Source: Nymphaea colorata
Lineage: Eukaryota > Streptophyta > Magnoliopsida > Nymphaeales > Nymphaeaceae
Assembly (NCBI RefSeq): GCF_008831285.2
Contig: NC_045138.2
Location: 26,199,934-26,259,933, forward strand
Direction: 5' to 3'
Length of the DNA: 60,000 nt
The number at the start of each line of letters is the position of its first letter. Position 1 is the first letter of the stretch. This document shows, one piece after another, positions 55,092 through 60,000 of this stretch. The position numbers and the translations under genes are program-made. Below the pieces are notes generated by a model. It did not search any database. It worked only from the letters and a program-made list of their open reading frames with translations, and was not told the DNA's origin.

Positions 55092-58000
55092 TCAGCATTG
55101 GTTAGGATATGTTCTTACAACATCATCAATGGGTGCTTGACAGATTGGACAGGTTCTACAGCTCCATTGCAGCTCGTGGGCACAATTAAAACAAGTGCAC
55201 ATATGACCACATCTGAGGAAGATAGAGGTAATAAGCATCTGGGGGCCACATATTGATTTCAAGAAAATAAAATGACATTCTGGCATCTGTGATTGTTTCA
55301 ATACATTTTATTGTTCGAGCATCCATGAGCGTGAGTGGTTGCTGTAATACAGCTGATCTCAGCAGATCCTGATCAGATCAGGCCAAGAGATCCACTCAGA
55401 TGTTAAACTCTCAACCTCCTTAATTTGAAGGTTTTAAACCAAACCTCCGAGCTGCTGGATCAATCCCTTCTAGGAAACTGCTTTGAATAGCAAGAAAGTT
55501 TTGGATCCTACCGATGGACATCTTTTAACTGTCAATAGTATAGTATAGGAATAGCTTGCGAATAGATAAAAACGGTGTATAGTTTTCTTATGTCACAAGG
55601 AAAAACTCAGTGCAAGATGATGGTGTTTGCCTTTTCTGAAGTTATTTCAAAAATGTCATAATTTCTGAACATACCTATACAATATGGAGTCAACCTGAAC
55701 GCTGCAGCAGATGCAGCAGATCCCTCTGCTATTAGAAACTTGTTTGTAGCAAGTTGGCACTTTTTCCACTTTCCCTGTATGAGAAAACATGCTCTGCTGT
55801 GAGGAAAATATCAAGCTCCAAAAAATTGACGGAAATTCTCCCTCTCTCTCTCCTTGTGATAAATATAGCACCCAAACTTTATAAAAATTAGAAAAAAAGG
55901 AACAAACAAAAATTCCTACTCAGAACAAGGCTCATTCACTAAACTGTGCTTTATACAATCTCATGAGCTTGGCATGGCTGGTTTTAGGCACAGACCAGGA
56001 AGCTAATCTGAGCTTTGATATGTAACATGATCTTATGCATTGATACTCGATCGTGTCAGGAGACGAAGGGAGACAGATGGGGATCAAAACAGGAAAGATC
56101 TGGAATAGCTAAATATCTCATCAAGAGAAGATAGGAGACATAGGGATCAAAACAGAATAGATTTGGAATAGCTAAATACATGGAGGATCAAATACATCTA
56201 TATCCAATGCAGCAAAACATAGCAGCGGTCTCACACAGATACAACTGAATACCATCATTTGAATTGATGGTCAAACAGCGACGTATGTACAAGTAAACTG
56301 TTTTGCTTGTCCATCGATATATAGTATGTACATTTATTTATGTCTTTCCTTGATGGATCTCAAGTGCTTGCCCATCACTATATATATTAATATCTGCCTT
56401 CCCTTGATGCGTAGAGAAAACAATTTTGTTTTCACATTATAAAAAACACATCCTTCTGAGTCTCTGACTCAGACGAAATATAGAACAAGGTGGCTACTTA
56501 GGGAAGACAGAAAGAATGGAGAGAAAAACAGAACATACCTGAATTGCATAACACAGCAGAGAGAACCTGCCTCATGGACTGTTGCAATTCTACTTGCATA
56601 TCCATGCAATTTTCTACAGATTTTTGCAACTTATACATCCAATGACGTAGCTGAGTGATCTCCCCTTTTAAAGAAGAAATGAGTTCCGATTCCTGCAGAT
56701 GTGTATCACTAGGTTTAAGCTTAGGAAAGCAAACCAGTGTCAATCTGATTCAAGCTCTGCTCTTGCTTCAGATGGGATGAAAGAATAATGGATGATTAAC
56801 TTACCGATGCGTCTGATGGCTGAGGGTAGTTGTCAGCAAATACCATATGATGGTTATCGTCGACTTGTTCACCAAGAGCCTGCGCTAGTGAAGGCGTTTC
56901 GGAGCGTGAAGTTGCAGCAGCATGATCTGCTCGAGCTCCAGCATTGTTTTTTTGCTGCAGAGGCTTGAGGTCTTCTTCCTTTGTATCCAGATATTCGCTT
57001 TCCACAAGCTGCTCTTGCTTTTCTATATGCGACATGATTAGTTGATCCATTTTCTTGCGAAACCCGCTTGCCAGCGAAGTTGATACACTCTTCCTGATCA
57101 GATGCACCCAGAACAAGCCTTTAATTTTCAAGACAAAAAGGGTTTGCTGAATGTGTGAATCACTTGGAGAAATTGCAGATCGAGAGAGAGAGAGGGAAAG
57201 AGAGAGAGAGAACCTCTTGAGAAGCTGCTCGAGTTCCGGGTTATCTGAAGTGCTATCGTACCAGTCGTAGCGAACACTTCGCTTGCAGCTCTCCCATGGG
57301 CGGTGCGACCCTGCAGAAAGGAAGTCCATCCATCTTCCGCTCTCGAGCGGCTCATCCTCGTCGTGAGGCAGATCACTTGCCGGAACCCCATGGTGGTCAG
57401 GCGAGGCCCCTCCCTGCCACCCCTCCGGCGTCGCAATGCCGATGCAGCCGTCCCACTCGGCGTTCTCAGCCACGGAGCTCCTGTCCTCCTCCAACAGCAC
57501 ATCCGAGTTTTCTTCCGATTCTTCATGAGGGTGCCCTCTGTCAGAGAAGGACGACTGCTTCGCCAGCAAGATGCCGCGGCCGCCTCCTGTAACGCTCCCC
57601 GCCCCTTCATCCACAGTGGTGGTCGTCATAAAGCTAGCAGAGGAGGCAGCGAGGGACAGCGGCTCTGCGAGGTCGGAGGCTTGAGCGAATCTATTTTCAT
57701 AGGCGGGGACGCTGTTTGTTGGTGAGTCTGGGATGCTGCCGAAGCCGCTGGTTGCCGACCTTTCCCTGTTCCAGAATTCCAAGTGACAGGAGAGAATGAC
57801 AACGTGCTTAACAAACCAGATACCAACAATTCTAATAAGATCTCGTTCTTAACAAAATTCTTTTTGTGCTGTATCTCATCCCTTTCATGATCAACCAATG
57901 AGAGATACACTTTCCGCCATGACTTCTGAATCAAAAGAGAGATTTCGAGAAATAACAAATCCAGCACCTGTAAGCCCTTTTTGAGCAGAGCCGGCCTGAT

Positions 58001-59511
58001 GCAATATAACTTACAATAGATGGTGAACGATGCATGATAGAAAGGGTACCTTAACGGTAGGATTGCAGTCTCAAGCCGCAGTTCATGGAGTTTTGGAGTT
58101 CCTAATGCATGAGTACCTTGATTCCTACTCGTGCCTCCATTCCGCAAGCATTTGAATTTGAGAAATGCCTGCAGCACAAGGGGATACACAGACGAAGCCT
58201 GAATTCAGGGTGGACATGATAAAACAGAATTACAGCACACAATATATCAAGGGTTATGACCTTTGTGATGATCAAACCCAAAATTGACTACTTAAGTAAT
58301 CATCCGGTGCAACACTGCTGGGGATTGGGGCCCCTTCCCTATATCCACAAAAAGCATCAAAGAATACAGAGCAACTGCTTAAGTAATCATCATCTTCTTG
58401 CTTTTGCACCCAAAAAGAAGTATGGATGTGGCCACAAGCCAGTAACTGCTTGAGTTCAAGTATATATGGGCCAGCTTTTCAAATTTACTCAATAATGTTT
58501 CACTGGTATTACTTCATTCCTGCCCATGATGAGATGTTATAATGGTATAATGAGTTGGAAGATCTACCTGACAGAGTCACAGAGCAACTGCTCTACGTTT
58601 AATCTGAAGTTTCATTCCTATTAGACACTATTGACAGCACAAGAACTCAGCTAATAAGTTCATTAATGGCTCACATGGATGCGGCTCCTCTGTGAAAATT
58701 CCGACACTGGTCGGTTCTCTTCTAGTGCAGCGAGCTCCCTCTGTCTCTCATGCTTCATCCTCACGAGCACGTCCATAGTGGCCATCCGACCCCGGACTCG
58801 TGGGTTGTTTCTGTTGAACGCGTACCTTTCGATCTTGATCTCGTCCGGCGAGCACCTGGTTTCGTTTCTCTGTTGCATATTCTCATCCTGCAACTTGGTG
58901 GTCGCAGGAGACGATACCTCATTGAGGAGCGCCGCTGCTTCATTTCTTTTATGTTCGGCAGCAGCAGTTGGTGTTGCCGAAGCAGATGCAGCAGGTGTTG
59001 CACCATTCTCGCTTTGCGCCACCAAGCTCAGCTTTCTCACGATGTCAGCGACTCTCCCTCCACATTGACCCGTATCAGAAGCTTGATCTTTCATTGTTTC
59101 AGGGCTTTCAGCTGACGAATTATATTCATCGTGGGGAACTTCAATAACACTGGGAGGTTCACGTTCAGGCGGCGGCAGCGGCAGTGGTGATGGCGGTTCG
59201 TCGTGGGTATTCGTAAGAACCTTCTTCACCGGGCAATTCACGGGGGGATCCACGCACTGCAGCCGAGGGCTGTGGACGCAGCTTTCTTGCGCCTTCATTG
59301 CAGCCTCTGATTCCACCTCCTTCCACATCCGGACCAGCAAAGAAGCCCGAACTCCTCCATTAGGAAGGTCGGTAAGGGCACTCATAGAACCGCTAATACC
59401 ATCTCTAGGGGATGCTGAAGCCTTAGGCGTCCATGAAGCAGCAGATTGCAGACCAGAAGGAAGAAGTGATGGGGAGAGAGGCCGCAGCTGGCTTCTCGCC
59501 AATTCCGTCAT
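55092..59511 (-). CDS. RING (C3HC4) E3 ubiquitin ligase of the plant At5g04460/At1g30860-like family, 7 exons, 723 aa
   Basis: Exons: 58675-59511, 58050-58168, 57214-57765, 56805-57093, 56539-56692, 55675-55774, 55092-55212. Together they give 2,172 nt in frame. The protein is largely disordered with conserved islands: RASLLVRMWKEVESE (exon 1, like the family's LLQMWRELE), RVADIVRKLS, a basic coiled segment RGRMATMDVLVRMKHERQRE leading to VSEFSQRSRIHAFLKFKCLR across exons 1-2 (family VSDFAHRNRIQALLRGRFLRN), a predicted coiled coil in exon 5 (CMDMQVELQQSMRQVLSA), and the C-terminal RING. Zinc ligands are C670, C673, C685, H687, C691, C694, C705 and C708, split between exons 6 and 7. A RING of this type recruits an E2 to transfer ubiquitin; the substrate is unknown. 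The start at 59511 follows an AG directly (CTCAAG|ATG), so it may instead be an acceptor behind an upstream coding exon. Confidence 0.88.
57094..57213 (-). other. RING gene intron 3: 120 nt, no in-frame stop
   Basis: The donor is AAGAG|GTTCTCTCTCT and the acceptor ATCAG|GAAGAG. The length is a multiple of three and the host frame reads through without a stop, so retention would insert 40 residues rich in Ser/Leu and then hydrophobic. Splicing is preferred here because exons 3 and 4 join in phase and the intron carries normal sites. Confidence 0.7.
57183..57211. repeat. (GA)n tract abutting the exon 3 splice donor of the RING gene
   Basis: It reads as CT repeats on the transcribed strand, starting right after the GT of intron 3. 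The arrangement is the same as in NUA intron 42. Confidence 0.93.
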
Positions 59512-60000
59512 CTTGAGAGGATGACGGCAAGGTTACTTCGTCAATCAAGTACTCCTCCGTATTTTGATGTTTTCTTCAAGTTGGCAGGCCAAATTCTCTC
59601 TCAAAACAAATTTTCACGTAGGTGGTCGATCGTGTTTCTTCTTATACCAAAACTAACGTAGAATGAATCAGGCGAAGATTTAAAGTTTTACAAATTTCTC
59701 TGTACCGCACAGCAATGATGTCATATATGCCATCGGCAGGCAAAGAAATCGAAGAAGGATTATGCTTCTCCTTCTCACCTTCTGCTACAATTTGCTGGTT
59801 TCTGCACTGCATGATTGGAAATGCAGGAAGCAAAGAGGTACCTCACCGTCCTGGAGAGGCATCGACTCCGCATCTTGCGGAGAGATGCAAAGGTCCATGG
59901 CGGATGAACCAGGGGAAAAAGTGTGTGGGCGCAGAGCAGGACGCAGAACGTTGGGATGGCATGAAGCCTACGACCAAGAATAAAAAGGCAACAGGAAATA
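59512..60000. other. RING gene upstream region
   Basis: Leader and promoter-proximal DNA of the minus-strand RING gene. It contains the possible 5' exon at 59842-59898, inside which a short CTCCGCA/TGCGGAG inverted repeat (59866-59882) could form a hairpin. No other gene was recognised before the window edge. Confidence 0.45.
59842..59898 (-). CDS. Possible extra 5' coding exon of the RING gene (19 codons)
   Basis: On the minus strand an ATG in good context (CCGCCATGG, 59898) opens 19 codons (MDLCISPQDAESMPLQDGE) ending at a donor GAG|GTACCT in phase 0. Splicing to the AG just before the ATG at 59511 would add these residues in frame to MTELARSQL. The intron would be 330 bp. Neither signals nor length prove it. 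Confidence 0.35.

Noticed and set aside
59866-59882. Short CTCCGCA/TGCGGAG inverted repeat as a terminator-like hairpin
   Set aside because: Rho-independent terminators do not apply in a plant nuclear gene. The repeat lies in a possible 5' exon and is most simply a chance hairpin.
1-60000. CRISPR arrays, operons, bacterial-type regulatory elements, tRNA or rRNA genes
   Set aside because: No regularly spaced direct repeats with unique spacers, no intact tRNA fold and no rRNA sequence were recognised. The gene structure is eukaryotic throughout.

Overview
The window is nuclear DNA from a flowering plant. The evidence is many short exons with GT-AG introns, one tiny-exon nuclear-pore gene spread over 38.6 kb, a plant-specific galactan synthase, a plant-type C-terminal RING E3 family, and intron-borne hAT, PIF/Harbinger and LTR elements with CT/GA and AT microsatellites. 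The species cannot be fixed from sequence alone. The GC-rich third positions of the galactan synthase are compatible with a monocot or an early-diverging angiosperm, but this is not diagnostic.

Three protein-coding genes could be reconstructed to the base. (1) NUA (NUCLEAR PORE ANCHOR, plant Tpr/Mlp homologue) fills 942-39525 on the minus strand. All 49 coding exons join in frame to a 2,059-residue protein: a long coiled-coil rod plus an acidic, Gly/Arg-tailed C-terminus. (2) A GT92 beta-1,4-galactan synthase of the GALS1 type lies at 48737-51259 on the plus strand in two exons (482 aa). (3) A seven-exon RING E3 ligase gene lies at 55092-59511 on the minus strand (723 aa), with a possible extra 5' coding exon at 59842-59898. 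NUA and GALS1 are divergent, separated by about 9.2 kb of repeat-rich spacer. GALS1 and the RING gene converge across about 3.8 kb with no recognisable gene. The three products act in unrelated processes (nuclear pore/mRNA export and SUMO homeostasis; pectic galactan synthesis in the Golgi; ubiquitination), so this is ordinary gene neighbourhood, not a cluster.

The NUA introns and the NUA-GALS1 spacer hold the mobile DNA. There are five non-autonomous hAT elements with 8-bp target duplications (20405-21389, 34940-35396, 9251-10059, 41554-41733, 44923-45114). There is one Tourist/Harbinger-like MITE with a TAA duplication and a G-quadruplex motif (37259-37484). A 2.3-kb LTR with adjacent primer-binding site lies in the 4.3-kb intron 12 (26231-28569). 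Several tandem duplications (153, 162, 56 and 36 bp) are also present. Two of the intronic hAT elements share termini and, with weaker relatives, form an AT-rich family for which I know no name.

I see no evidence for an undescribed multi-gene system. The observations most worth checking are the transposon family just mentioned, a GC-AG intron in NUA whose position is supported by protein alignment, a retained-intron (exitron-like) possibility in the RING gene, and CT tracts placed directly after weak 5' splice sites in two genes. Comparisons with Arabidopsis proteins are from memory and should be confirmed by alignment.
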